Source: a virus. From it: a DNA stretch of 64,000 nt. The notes below the pieces were generated by a model, which had not been told where the DNA came from, ran no database searches, and saw only the letters and a list, made by a program, of their open reading frames with translations. The stretch is from positions 1 to 64,000 of IMG/VR virus record IMGVR_UViG_3300023174_000101. One strand, 5' to 3'. Position 1 is the stretch's first letter, and every line of letters starts with the position of its first letter. Made by a program: the position numbers and the translations under genes. This document shows, in pieces, positions 44,310-52,303 of this stretch.

Positions 44310-44845
44310 TTTATCTCTACGTCGTAGCTTGGGTAGTAAGGTTCGTCTAGTACCCTGACCTTCTGTATCTTTCGAAGATCGAATGAATTGACTCGTCCGC
44401 AGATTGAGCATTTGCCGTAAAACATTTCCTTCATGCCTAGGACAACACGTCTCTTGCCATCCATAGTAAAATCTTCCATCATTTTGTAACTGTATGCGTC
44501 TACTTTTCTAGGAATGCCATTATACTGTAGTTCCAACCTAAGTAAATTGCGGGCCGCATATCCTATTACTTGTTTCTTCTTCTCATTATTTTGAGAGTCT
44601 GACGTCTCCCTAAGTGGGCCGTCCGTGTCTTGCTGCTCTTGCTCTCTCGGTTCTGCGTCCTGCCTCTGCATTAGTGTCGGCTGGTCCGACACTGGAGCCT
44701 GAGTCGTTGGGGATGGAGGTAGGAATGGCTGTTGCTGTACGGTTGGGACTGTACGCTCCATGTTCTGAAGTTGTTGGCGTATGCGCTTATTCTCCTGTGC
44801 TGGAGCGTATACGTTCCTCATTATGTCCCAGAAATTCTTAGGCAT
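44306..44845 (-). CDS. WYL-like domain protein with CxxC
   Basis: 179 aa from the ATG at 44845 (GGGGAG site). A Pro/Gln-rich linker lies between an N-terminal coil and a C-terminal domain (about residues 90-179). That domain resembles WYL folds (ARNLLRLELQYNG, RKVDAYSYK, VNSFDLRKIQKVRVLDEPYYP), with a CSIC knuckle inside. WYL domains often sense ligands or bind nucleic acids. It lies between the UvsW-like helicase side and the primase-helicase. The assignment is by pattern. Confidence 0.45.
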   Translation of the reverse strand: MPKNFWDIMRNVYAPAQENKRIRQQLQNMERTVPTVQQQPFLPPSPTTQAPVSDQPTLMQRQDAEPREQEQQDTDGPLRETSDSQNNEKKKQVIGYAARNLLRLELQYNGIPRKVDAYSYKMMEDFTMDGKRRVVLGMKEMFYGKCSICGRVNSFDLRKIQKVRVLDEPYYPSYDVEIK

Positions 44846-44863
44846 CGCAACTCCCCACAATAC

Positions 44864-44906
44864 GCCGCCGCCAGTGGTGCAATACGCATGCCACACTGGC
44901 GGCGGT
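44864..44906. other. 12-bp inverted repeat hairpin
   Basis: CCGCCGCCAGTG (44865-44876) and CACTGGCGGCGG (44894-44905) are perfect complements around a 17-nt loop. It lies in the 75-bp gap after the gene at 44921 and just ahead of the RBS of the WYL-like gene. There is no T-tract, so it is better seen as an attenuator, RNA-processing site or mRNA stabiliser than as a simple terminator. Confidence 0.7.
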
Positions 44907-44920
44907 ACACTGCTTAAATA

Positions 44921-45202
44921 CTAAATACTGGCTACGCTCTTGGCAGCATTGCGAAGGTACTCGTTGCCAGCAAGTTCAATGGCGTCGTCATGCGCCTGAC
45001 GCTCTGCCGTCTTGACGGCCTCAAGTGCGGCGAGCATCTTCTTCTTATTCTCCTTGATAACCTCGTTGGTTGAGGCCACATACTCCTTCTTCTGGTCATC
45101 CAGGTCTACGTTCTGCTTCACAATGTCCACGATGACCTTGCGGAGCTGCTCCTGGGTTAGCTTTCCGAATCCATACGGGTCTTGGTTTGCAGGGTTATTC
45201 AT
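44921..45202 (-). CDS. Small charged helical protein, unknown
   Basis: 93 aa, highly charged and helical (KKEYVASTNEVIKENKKKML, AVKTAERQAHDDAI). It lies 8 nt after the UvsW-like helicase and before a strong hairpin. No family recognised. Confidence 0.55.
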   Translation of the reverse strand: MNNPANQDPYGFGKLTQEQLRKVIVDIVKQNVDLDDQKKEYVASTNEVIKENKKKMLAALEAVKTAERQAHDDAIELAGNEYLRNAAKSVASI

Positions 45203-45210
45203 ATTGTCTC

Positions 45211-46680
45211 CTATCCTAATACTAAGTGTCCGTCGTTGTCGTACTGGCTTTTACGTGAATCGAAGTGCTTAGATAAAAATTGGGTGTTGGTGTGAAAATC
45301 GATCAATAGTCCGTACTCCTTGGTCGCATTTGGGGATTTATCTGCACGCTCTACCCGTCCTTTGAGCTGCCGGATATCCTGCAAGTCTGATGCCAACATG
45401 ATTGCATTTAGGGATGGTATATCCAGCCCAGTGCCACCTACATCGCTCACCAGTACTAGTAGATCCTTCCTCCGCATCGCATCGTAGATTTCTCTTCGTC
45501 GGAGGCGAGGAGTCTTACCATTAACCAGCATTGAACCTGGAATGCGCTGCTGAATGGATTCACCGAATTCAATAGAGTGAGCAGCGTGAATGAACACAGA
45601 ATTACCTGTTGATGCCATTTTAGATGCGTAAGCAGCAACTTCCTCATGATACTGGTCATTCTTGAGGATTTCATTCTCTAAGCACTCTCTGTAATTGGCC
45701 GTATAATCGGGCTCAGTCTTGCCACCCTTGAAGCGGTTCTTCTTGAAGTGGATGTTATAATCCTTCTTAACCGGCGCGCGATTCTGGACCTGGACGTAAA
45801 TGGGCACTTTAAGGCCAAGCTCTACGAAGTTATTCTTCCGCGTGTCGAATACGACCGTACCAAAGTGCTGCTCAAGCTCCAGGTTCTCACGCTTCTCACG
45901 GTCCCCATCCCATCCGTACGGGGTGGCAGAGAAGCCTATGAACCTATCCGCGTTAGGGAATAGGTCCATAATGTTGAGGATGGAAGCCGTGTCGCTCAGG
46001 TGGACTTCATCCGAGATTACGGCACCCACCTTGTTTGTGAATGCAATCAGGTCCTTGCGCTTGTCTGCAGCCGCAATTGACTTTGCTTTCTTGATTGTGT
46101 TGAGTGACTGGACGGTTGATACGGTGATGTTTTGTATGTCGAATTCCCCGTCCCCTATTATCCCGATGGGTTGATTATATGCGCGTTGTAAAGACTGCTG
46201 CATCTGGTCAAGCAGTACCACGTCCGTAACGAGAACGATGGTGTACCGCTTGAGATTATTCAGCAACATCGCAATCTGCACGCTCTTACCGGTGCCCGTG
46301 GGGGACACAATAATCCCACTGGACGTCTCAGTTGCGGCCTCCACCGCCTTGCTCTGGAACTCGTACGGGCGGAAGATGTCCTTATGTATGTAGTGGTCCA
46401 CACGGGGTGGCTCGCGCCCTGTGTATTTGGTGGTTACGTTATGACCAGCGTCTTTAAGAGCAGCGACCACACGGCTCAGAAGGCCACGCCTGAACGTGTT
46501 GTCCTTTATGTTGAATAGGTAATTATATCCATCCCACGTGCCGCTCTTGAAGCTGTACACATGCCTGTATCCATCCGGCCTATAGCGCAGGATGGAACAC
46601 AGATACCTAAGTATGTCGTCAGGAAGGACAGAGGGCTCAATACGTGCAACTAGATTGTCGTACTCTATGCTTAGGTTCAT
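45211..46680 (-). CDS. UvsW-like superfamily II helicase
   Basis: 489 aa from the ATG at 46680 (ATGA overlap); the longer frame upstream mirrors the neighbour. Motif I SPTGTGKSVQ, motif II SDEVHLS (DEVH box), motif III GFSATP, then motifs IV-VI (VLVSDVGGTGLDIPSL, QLKGRVERADKS). An N-terminal domain precedes the helicase core, as in T4 UvsW. It probably remodels forks and Holliday junctions with the RecA-like and RuvC-like proteins encoded just upstream. Confidence 0.85.
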   Translation of the reverse strand: MNLSIEYDNLVARIEPSVLPDDILRYLCSILRYRPDGYRHVYSFKSGTWDGYNYLFNIKDNTFRRGLLSRVVAALKDAGHNVTTKYTGREPPRVDHYIHKDIFRPYEFQSKAVEAATETSSGIIVSPTGTGKSVQIAMLLNNLKRYTIVLVTDVVLLDQMQQSLQRAYNQPIGIIGDGEFDIQNITVSTVQSLNTIKKAKSIAAADKRKDLIAFTNKVGAVISDEVHLSDTASILNIMDLFPNADRFIGFSATPYGWDGDREKRENLELEQHFGTVVFDTRKNNFVELGLKVPIYVQVQNRAPVKKDYNIHFKKNRFKGGKTEPDYTANYRECLENEILKNDQYHEEVAAYASKMASTGNSVFIHAAHSIEFGESIQQRIPGSMLVNGKTPRLRRREIYDAMRRKDLLVLVSDVGGTGLDIPSLNAIMLASDLQDIRQLKGRVERADKSPNATKEYGLLIDFHTNTQFLSKHFDSRKSQYDNDGHLVLG

Positions 46681-47126
46681 GTGCCGTAGCGGTACATCTT
46701 GTCCAAGCTGTTCGCGCCAGTGATTAGGCGGCTTGCCGACTCGCGCTGAGACTCTAGGGTCTGAATTGCACGATACAGGCAGTCCATATGCGAATTCAGC
46801 ACCGCAAGTGCGTCCTCCGCTGCCTCCTTGGTATCCGGGTTCTTCTTCGCCTTTGTCCACCCAGGCTTGGCCCCGGCGCACTGAACATACAGCTCCGTGG
46901 CAAAGGAGATGCGGTTGGCGATTGCGGGCAGAATAGGCAGGATTTCGCCCTGCAGATTGAGCGTGTGGTTCGGCCCTGGGATTGGGAGACGCAGATTGAG
47001 CAGGCGTGTGGCTACCCACTTTGCCAGGTCTGCGGGGTCAGTCGCGAGGATGTTGGTGATGTTTACGTCGGGTATGCTTGCACCGTAGCTTGGCTGGTGA
47101 ATACCACTTACTGTATCAATGTCCAT
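46677..47126 (-). CDS. Unknown recombination-operon protein
   Basis: 149 aa from the ATG at 47126. Helical, with a Pro/Leu-rich middle (LLNLRLPIPGPNHTLNLQG). It lies between RuvC-like and UvsW-like genes, so a recombination or repair role is inferred from context. No motif recognised. Confidence 0.5.
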   Translation of the reverse strand: MDIDTVSGIHQPSYGASIPDVNITNILATDPADLAKWVATRLLNLRLPIPGPNHTLNLQGEILPILPAIANRISFATELYVQCAGAKPGWTKAKKNPDTKEAAEDALAVLNSHMDCLYRAIQTLESQRESASRLITGANSLDKMYRYGT

Positions 47127-47721
47127 CGCAGATTGCCACTCCTCTGGTGTATGCGAGCGCCATGCAGATTGCGTCTGCGATGTCGTCGTCTTTGGGTCTG
47201 AGTTCAAGGTTGAATTCTGCATTTGCCACCCTTATCGCTACGTGTTTCTTCGTGATTTTGCCGCGAATCCCAAGTTCCTTCTTGTCCAACGCTACGCCAT
47301 TCTTCTTGGCCTTAGTCTTCGCCTTCGACAACAGGGTGTTCTGCTTCTTCTCGTCCACATTCAGTTGTGCACCTACCATCCTGCGCCAGTCGGATGTATT
47401 TACATACTTCACACGGTCCATGTACTTATCCTGCGCCAGTAAGGTTAGGATAGACAGATGCATGAACTCCAGGGCCTTCTGTGTGTATCTATTCTTGCCC
47501 TTGTTCGTCTCCTCAATTACAACTACATCCGGGTCTGTCGCCAGTACCTTTTTATACATGGCCTGTGCCATGTATTCCGCCATCTTGGTGTAGCTGTACG
47601 GATACGTGCCGTATTCGTCTATCTTCTTCTTGGATTTAATCGTACCGGCACAAACGAGTACGCCGTCACGAAGGACGGCGTACCCTGCGCTAGTAGAGAT
47701 ATCAAGCGCTAGAACGACCAC
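47116..47721 (-). CDS. RuvC-like Holliday junction resolvase
   Basis: 201 aa RNase H-fold nuclease. Acidic residues are visible in LALDISTSAGYAV (first Asp, residue 6), VVVIEETNKG (Glu, about 70) and DDDIADAICMALAY (Asp pair, about 182). This arrangement is that of RuvC/phage resolvases. Likely resolves branched DNA before packaging or during recombination. It neighbours the UvsW-like and RecA-like genes. Confidence 0.75.
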   Translation of the reverse strand: MVVLALDISTSAGYAVLRDGVLVCAGTIKSKKKIDEYGTYPYSYTKMAEYMAQAMYKKVLATDPDVVVIEETNKGKNRYTQKALEFMHLSILTLLAQDKYMDRVKYVNTSDWRRMVGAQLNVDEKKQNTLLSKAKTKAKKNGVALDKKELGIRGKITKKHVAIRVANAEFNLELRPKDDDIADAICMALAYTRGVAICDGH

Positions 47722-48315
47722 TTACGGCCACCGGTTGTCCGAATGCTGCATCATCCAGGTGCCGCCACGAGTCTCCCCGTGAGGCACAGGCTTGTTGCAC
47801 ACATCCTTAAACACTGGCTGGTCGGTCTGCCACGTAGAATCTACGCCCACATAGATGGAATTATCTGCGGGGTCTTGAACTACGCAGTACAGCTTGGAAA
47901 CGGAAACATGGCGATAGCCCTCGTGTCCGTCCACGGTGGTACGCCAACTCCAGGTGCCACGCTGGGACTCGTGCAGGTATGGGCGTGAGCTTACTTTTAC
48001 GTAAACTACGTCCTTAATATTGCCCTTGTACGCAGCGCCCTGCTCGATTACGTTCCACTTAGCCGGGGCCTCTACCCTCTGCTCTGGCTCCTCGTCGGTG
48101 GAACGCACACGGCGCTCGGCTTCTCGCACCATGTCATTCGCCAAATCAAGTAGTCGCTTCCCTGCCTTGATGTATTCCGCCTTCTGCTCCTCGTTTAGCC
48201 TCTGCTTGCCCTTCACCATCACGAGGGTGTCCATCATGTCCGTGGTCGCGTAATTCATCACGGCACGGACCTTCTGCTCAAGTACGAACTTCGCCTGCTC
48301 TTTGCCGCTATCCAT
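47722..48315 (-). CDS. Unknown protein
   Basis: 197 aa with AAAGGAG before the ATG. Helical N-terminus to about residue 75 (EYIKAGKRLLDLANDMVREAE), then a beta-rich Trp-containing domain (GTWSWRTTVDGHEGYRHVSV, GGTWMMQHSDNRW). Ends against the RuvC-like gene. No family recognised. Confidence 0.55.
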   Translation of the reverse strand: MDSGKEQAKFVLEQKVRAVMNYATTDMMDTLVMVKGKQRLNEEQKAEYIKAGKRLLDLANDMVREAERRVRSTDEEPEQRVEAPAKWNVIEQGAAYKGNIKDVVYVKVSSRPYLHESQRGTWSWRTTVDGHEGYRHVSVSKLYCVVQDPADNSIYVGVDSTWQTDQPVFKDVCNKPVPHGETRGGTWMMQHSDNRWP

Positions 48316-48359
48316 TTGTGCTACTCCTTTGTGGTTAGTGTACTACTTGGGTACTGCAT

Positions 48360-48409
48360 TGGCGCCTAGGGAGTCGAACCCTAGCTAACGGTACAAATAC
48401 AGCCCGCCA
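48360..48409 (-). other. tRNA T-arm-like mini-structure
   Basis: In the 106-bp gap after the RecA-like gene, the - strand has CTAGGG-TTCGACT-CCCTAG (6-bp stem and a TTCRANY-type T-loop). It is followed by CGCCA, which pairs with TGGCG 20 nt before the T-arm. The D and anticodon arms are absent, so this is not a working tRNA. It may be a tRNA remnant or a small structured element. Confidence 0.35.
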
Positions 48410-48421
48410 CGCCCACCTACT

Positions 48422-49546
48422 TTACTGCTGAGCCTTGCCCTTCAATACTTCGTCACGAATCTTCTGTAGGATTGCCTTGTCTGCAGCACGCAGGGCTGCA
48501 ATGAAGGCATCCTCACCGTTCGCCTTGATGGTGTCGTACGTATACCAGGATGAAGACTTGCCAATGACGCCAAGCGCCAGGGCGGTCTGCACTACGTCCT
48601 TATACACGTCTACGCCAGCATAGTAGACCTGGCCAGAGTCGTCCGTCACGTTCTCGAAGTAGATATCGTACTGGATTGGCGTTACAGGGATGGCTGCAGT
48701 CTTATTCTTGTGCAGCTTCGCCTCTACCGTTACGCCGATACGACGCTCTTCGAACTGGCCGGTGATGCTGGGCACCTTCTTGATAATGTCGCCCCGCTTC
48801 TTAACCTCTATGGAGTAAGTCTCATAGAACTTAAGTGCATTACCGCCAGTGTGTTCCTCGGGGCTGCCGAACATAACCATGGGCTTTGCACGCTTCTGGT
48901 TAATCATCCACACAACCGACCGCTTGAACCCGTTGAGTAGTGCGGTAAGCTGTTGCAGACCCTCGGACATCATCACCGATGAAGTCGCCTTCTGTCCCTG
49001 GCCAATCGTAGCTGTCATACGAGAGGAGGGGATAAGCGCGGGGATTGAGTCCACGATGATGAATTCGATACCGTTCTGTACGAGAATCTTCATGATATCG
49101 AAGTAGTCCTCGCCAGACAGAATCTTCTCCGGTGAACTCTGGAACAGGAGGAGCTTGTCCGTGTCGATGCCTACGGACTTGGCCATTGCGGGTGAATACG
49201 TACCCTCTGCGTCGAGGAACGCCACCCGACCCTCTCCATCCGTGTTGCCCACGCATGGGGTGAACTTTGAGCGCTGGATGTTCGCGGCCACCGTCAGTGC
49301 GGTGAGTGTCTTACCAGTGCCCTCCCATCCCCATGCGTTTACTACGCGACCACCAAGGAGACCACCCACACCCAAGTACCTATCCATGGACAGAATCCCG
49401 GATGGATACAGGTATGTAATGTCCTGTGTCTCTGAAAGGGACGAAGCCACGGAGGCTACATCTGCTTTCAGATGCTTGTTAATCGCCGTAGCAAGGGCAA
49501 CTAAGTCCTTGCCTTTTGGCGTATCCTTAAAACGATCGTCAGCCAT
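48422..49546 (-). CDS. RecA/UvsX-like recombinase
   Basis: 374 aa. Walker A GWEGTGKT (residues about 73-80; a variant of GPESSGKT), FLDAEGTY, Walker B region IEFIIVDSIPAL, NQKRAKP (L2 zone) and GGNALKFY. These mark a RecA-family strand-exchange protein. It is next to the gp32-like SSB and the RuvC-like and UvsW-like genes, giving a full recombination set. Confidence 0.9.
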   Translation of the reverse strand: MADDRFKDTPKGKDLVALATAINKHLKADVASVASSLSETQDITYLYPSGILSMDRYLGVGGLLGGRVVNAWGWEGTGKTLTALTVAANIQRSKFTPCVGNTDGEGRVAFLDAEGTYSPAMAKSVGIDTDKLLLFQSSPEKILSGEDYFDIMKILVQNGIEFIIVDSIPALIPSSRMTATIGQGQKATSSVMMSEGLQQLTALLNGFKRSVVWMINQKRAKPMVMFGSPEEHTGGNALKFYETYSIEVKKRGDIIKKVPSITGQFEERRIGVTVEAKLHKNKTAAIPVTPIQYDIYFENVTDDSGQVYYAGVDVYKDVVQTALALGVIGKSSSWYTYDTIKANGEDAFIAALRAADKAILQKIRDEVLKGKAQQ

Positions 49547-49549
49547 GGG

Positions 49550-50653
49550 TTAGCCCCGTGCGCCGCGCATTTCACCGAGCTTAGACTCAAGAGCCATGCG
49601 GAGGGTCTCAAGCTGATGCTCGGACAGCTTGTAGTACTCCGCGTGACCTACCTCCTTCTTGAGGATAGGGAGCAGAGTCTGAATCATTCCCATGCCCTGG
49701 AACTCGGGCTGAGAGTTCAGCCATGAGCTGAACGCATCGACCACGTTCTTGGACGCCTGGTCGCCATTTACGGCCTTAACCTCAACGTTCGGGGTGGCCG
49801 CGTTGACGATCGGCAGCTTAGGAGCAGCCACCGGGGTGGGGGCAGCTGCAGCTACCGGTGCAGTCATGGGGGCTCCAGCCACCGCGTTAGCGATGACGTT
49901 GGCGATGCCAGCTGCGCCGTTCATAAAGACTGCAGGATTGTTGGATTGTCGCAGCTGGAACTGGGCCTGTCCAGCAGGGAGCCCGTACTGTGCCTGTGTG
50001 TTGCCCTCTGGCAGTGCGGTGGAGCCATCGCCGCCACGGATTGCAGCCACGAGCTTGGGCGTGTCCGTGGGCGCACGGTCCCGCATTGCGACCGTCAGCA
50101 CGGACTTTGCCTGGTCCTCAAGCTCTGGCGTCACGTCGAACGCAGAGGCATCGAGGCGCAGGGAGTTATAGCGCGTCATCTTGCGCTCGCCAGTCTTCCA
50201 CACACGCCAGTCACAGCGGCGGAGGTCCTGCCCGCGAGTGTCCTGTGTGTCGAACCACTTGTCCATTTCCTGGAAGATCTGGTTACCGCCCTTGAGCACC
50301 TCCACCTGCGTGGTGCTGTGGTTGTACACAGGCAGCATGTGGATGGGGGTCTTGGGGAAGTCAACCCGCTTGCCCTGCCGGTTCGTCTGCTCCTCGCCTG
50401 AGAGCATTGACCAGAGGGGGTCGGGAGTGCTGCACAGATAGCAACCTGCGCCGGAACGGTTAGTCGCAGTGCAGGTCTCGTAAGCGAACTTACGCACCGT
50501 CTGCGGCTGGCCGTTAGGCCCAGCAGTCTTTACCTCCTGAATCTTGTGGACCCAGACGGTCTGCGGCTTTGCGGACAGGGGGCGAAGGGTAACAGGCTCG
50601 CCCTTGACTTCAACATAAACGGACTGCTTCGTAGAATCAGCTAGAAAACCCAT
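49550..50653 (-). CDS. gp32-like single-stranded DNA-binding protein
   Basis: 367 aa. Residues about 60-135 hold Cys/Trp-rich and TPIHMLPVYNHSTTQVEVL, GGNQIFQEMDKWFD stretches resembling the core of T4 gp32-type SSBs, including Cys at 61, 71 and 74 that may bind zinc. An Ala/Pro linker (about 265-300) joins a C-terminal helical domain. It lies immediately upstream of the RecA-like gene. It should coat single-stranded DNA at forks and in recombination. The family call is by pattern. Confidence 0.6.
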   Translation of the reverse strand: MGFLADSTKQSVYVEVKGEPVTLRPLSAKPQTVWVHKIQEVKTAGPNGQPQTVRKFAYETCTATNRSGAGCYLCSTPDPLWSMLSGEEQTNRQGKRVDFPKTPIHMLPVYNHSTTQVEVLKGGNQIFQEMDKWFDTQDTRGQDLRRCDWRVWKTGERKMTRYNSLRLDASAFDVTPELEDQAKSVLTVAMRDRAPTDTPKLVAAIRGGDGSTALPEGNTQAQYGLPAGQAQFQLRQSNNPAVFMNGAAGIANVIANAVAGAPMTAPVAAAAPTPVAAPKLPIVNAATPNVEVKAVNGDQASKNVVDAFSSWLNSQPEFQGMGMIQTLLPILKKEVGHAEYYKLSEHQLETLRMALESKLGEMRGARG

Positions 50654-50669
50654 GGTAGTGTATATCCTT

Positions 50670-50819
50670 TTACTTAGAGAAATGAATTGTGAGAATGTCG
50701 CCGTCTTTAACTTCGATTGATTTGTCCAGCTCTAGGTTAAACTTTGTACCGTCCATACAGACGATCAAAGCCTTTCCTTTAGCTGCTTTAATGACTTGTA
50801 CTTTATCGCCGTTTTTCAT
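50670..50819 (-). CDS. 49-aa beta-rich protein
   Basis: A short gene whose ATG (50819) overlaps the TAA of the PurZ-like gene. It encodes a small beta barrel-like chain (MKNGDKVQVIKAAKGKALI, FNLELDKSIEVKDGDIL). The exact stop/start overlap and clean beta pattern support it. Perhaps an OB- or SH3-like accessory to the SSB that follows; function unknown. Confidence 0.55.
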   Translation of the reverse strand: MKNGDKVQVIKAAKGKALIVCMDGTKFNLELDKSIEVKDGDILTIHFSK

Positions 50820-51997
50820 TAATTGACTGTATCACTGTGATTATCTGGATTATAGTATCTGCCTTCTGAATCAAATGGTAGCGCCATTTGGCCCCCAGCC
50901 GCACGAATGGTTTCACCGTTACGAGTAACGATTTCACCGTTCTTTGCGCCCGTTCCGACTAGCGTTACCGGTACACCTCCCACTTCTTCTACCCTACGAA
51001 TGAAGTTCTTGCTCTTCTCTGTCAGCGTGGAAAAATCACCCTTCTTGCAATTGTCGTGCCAGTCGATATACTGGATGAAATTCACTGCAATTTGTGTAGG
51101 ACCACACACGTTCACGAAGTTACGGAATAGAGCATCCGACCACGTAAACACACGACGCACTCGCTTAGTCACAGTAGTCCTCTCGTACAACTCCATTGGA
51201 CCACCACACTCTGACATTACGTCTGCCCAGGTGACCTCCTTGGCGTCAAAGGGCACTGGACCTGACCACCCTACAGTACCGTCTTCGGCTACGAAGTTAC
51301 CCACCCGGATGGGCCAGGTGCGTACGATACCGATTACCTCGCCCACCGCCTTGGGAGGCACACCCATACCGCCTAAGAAGGAACTGGTGTTGGTACCGCC
51401 AGACGTGCAGTATGGGAAGTCGATGCCGTGGGAGATATCCAGGCCGAACCCCTGGTGGCCCTCATGCAGGAAGGTCTCGCCTGCAATAAGTCTGCTGTGA
51501 ATTAGGTGGGTGGTGTTGCAGGTGAATGGCTTGAGCCACTCAATGTCCTTGGAGAGGCGTACACCCTCCTCGCGACGAATACGACGGGCCTTAGCAGCGC
51601 CCACACCCTGCATTGTACCACCGATGCGGCCTAGGTGCTGCTTCTCCCACAGGACGTCCTCTTCCTCTACAACCACTGCACGGTCGGATACGAACAGACG
51701 CTCTGGGGTGAGCTTAAACTGCTCAATCTCCTTCTTGAGGATGTCGAGCGAGAGCGTGGACTCTGGCCCGATGATGAGCTTGGTTGATGGATTTAGGACA
51801 CCGGTCGGAATCTGCTTGACGAGAATCTCCGTGCCGTCGTCTAGTACAGTAACGTGGCCCGCGTTCGCACTGAACGAACAGGTGGCCCACTCAGGCTTGT
51901 CCTCTAGTACGATGTACGCAAGCATCTTGCCCTTGCCGCAGGAGCCCACGCCAGCATCTAAACCAATATTGAACTTGCCCTTCTGTAAGTATCGCAC
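50819..51997 (-). CDS. purZ: PurZ-like adenylosuccinate synthetase homologue
   Basis: 392 aa, shorter than PurA (about 430). The P-loop-like motif is GVGSCGKGK (residues 16-24), where PurA has GDEGKGK, so Ser19 replaces the catalytic Asp; this change marks PurZ, which makes N6-succino-2-amino-dAMP from dGMP. Other family motifs remain: ANAGHVTV (catalytic His), IGGTMQGVGAAKARR and EGHQGFGLDISHGIDFPYCTSG. It is beside the SSB and ribonucleotide reductase. It would feed 2-aminoadenine into phage DNA. No DatZ or MazZ is seen in the window. Confidence 0.8.
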   Translation of the reverse strand: MRYLQKGKFNIGLDAGVGSCGKGKMLAYIVLEDKPEWATCSFSANAGHVTVLDDGTEILVKQIPTGVLNPSTKLIIGPESTLSLDILKKEIEQFKLTPERLFVSDRAVVVEEEDVLWEKQHLGRIGGTMQGVGAAKARRIRREEGVRLSKDIEWLKPFTCNTTHLIHSRLIAGETFLHEGHQGFGLDISHGIDFPYCTSGGTNTSSFLGGMGVPPKAVGEVIGIVRTWPIRVGNFVAEDGTVGWSGPVPFDAKEVTWADVMSECGGPMELYERTTVTKRVRRVFTWSDALFRNFVNVCGPTQIAVNFIQYIDWHDNCKKGDFSTLTEKSKNFIRRVEEVGGVPVTLVGTGAKNGEIVTRNGETIRAAGGQMALPFDSEGRYYNPDNHSDTVN

Positions 51998-52018
51998 TTG
52001 TATTGCCTTTCGGTTAGA

Positions 52019-52303
52019 CTACTTTATAAAGGACGACATGGCGTTCTGCAGTATCTCTACCATGTCGTCATTCTTTGGTGGATTTACTATTCTGCCTACT
52101 ACTTTGCTGCCAGACAGTATTAGGAAAGTCGGCACAGGCAATACTCTGTGCTTAGCCACGACAGCCAGATCGTCCAGGTCTTGAGTATAAAAGTCAATCA
52201 TTCTGCCGTCTGGTACTAGCTTTAGCAGATCTTCGAACTCTTTGTTGCGTGGACAATCTGGTGTCGTTATGCAGACAACTTCAATCGTGCTTTTTCTTGC
52301 CAT
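52019..52303 (-). CDS. Thioredoxin-like protein with a single active-site Cys
   Basis: 94 aa. Thioredoxin-type beta1 strand, then TTPDCPRN (the second Cys of CxxC is Asn) and the cis-Pro motif LPVPTFLIL. Its ATG overlaps the ribonucleotide reductase stop. It may reduce or dock to the reductase. Without the resolving Cys it would act as a monothiol glutaredoxin-like protein or a binding module. Confidence 0.6.
   Translation of the reverse strand: MARKSTIEVVCITTPDCPRNKEFEDLLKLVPDGRMIDFYTQDLDDLAVVAKHRVLPVPTFLILSGSKVVGRIVNPPKNDDMVEILQNAMSSFIK

Noticed and set aside
48316-48421. A complete tRNA gene
   Set aside because: Only a T-arm and a short outer stem can be drawn; D and anticodon arms have no space.
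50907-51500. 197-aa + strand frame opposite the PurZ-like gene
   Set aside because: No family features; PurZ motifs are plain on the other strand.
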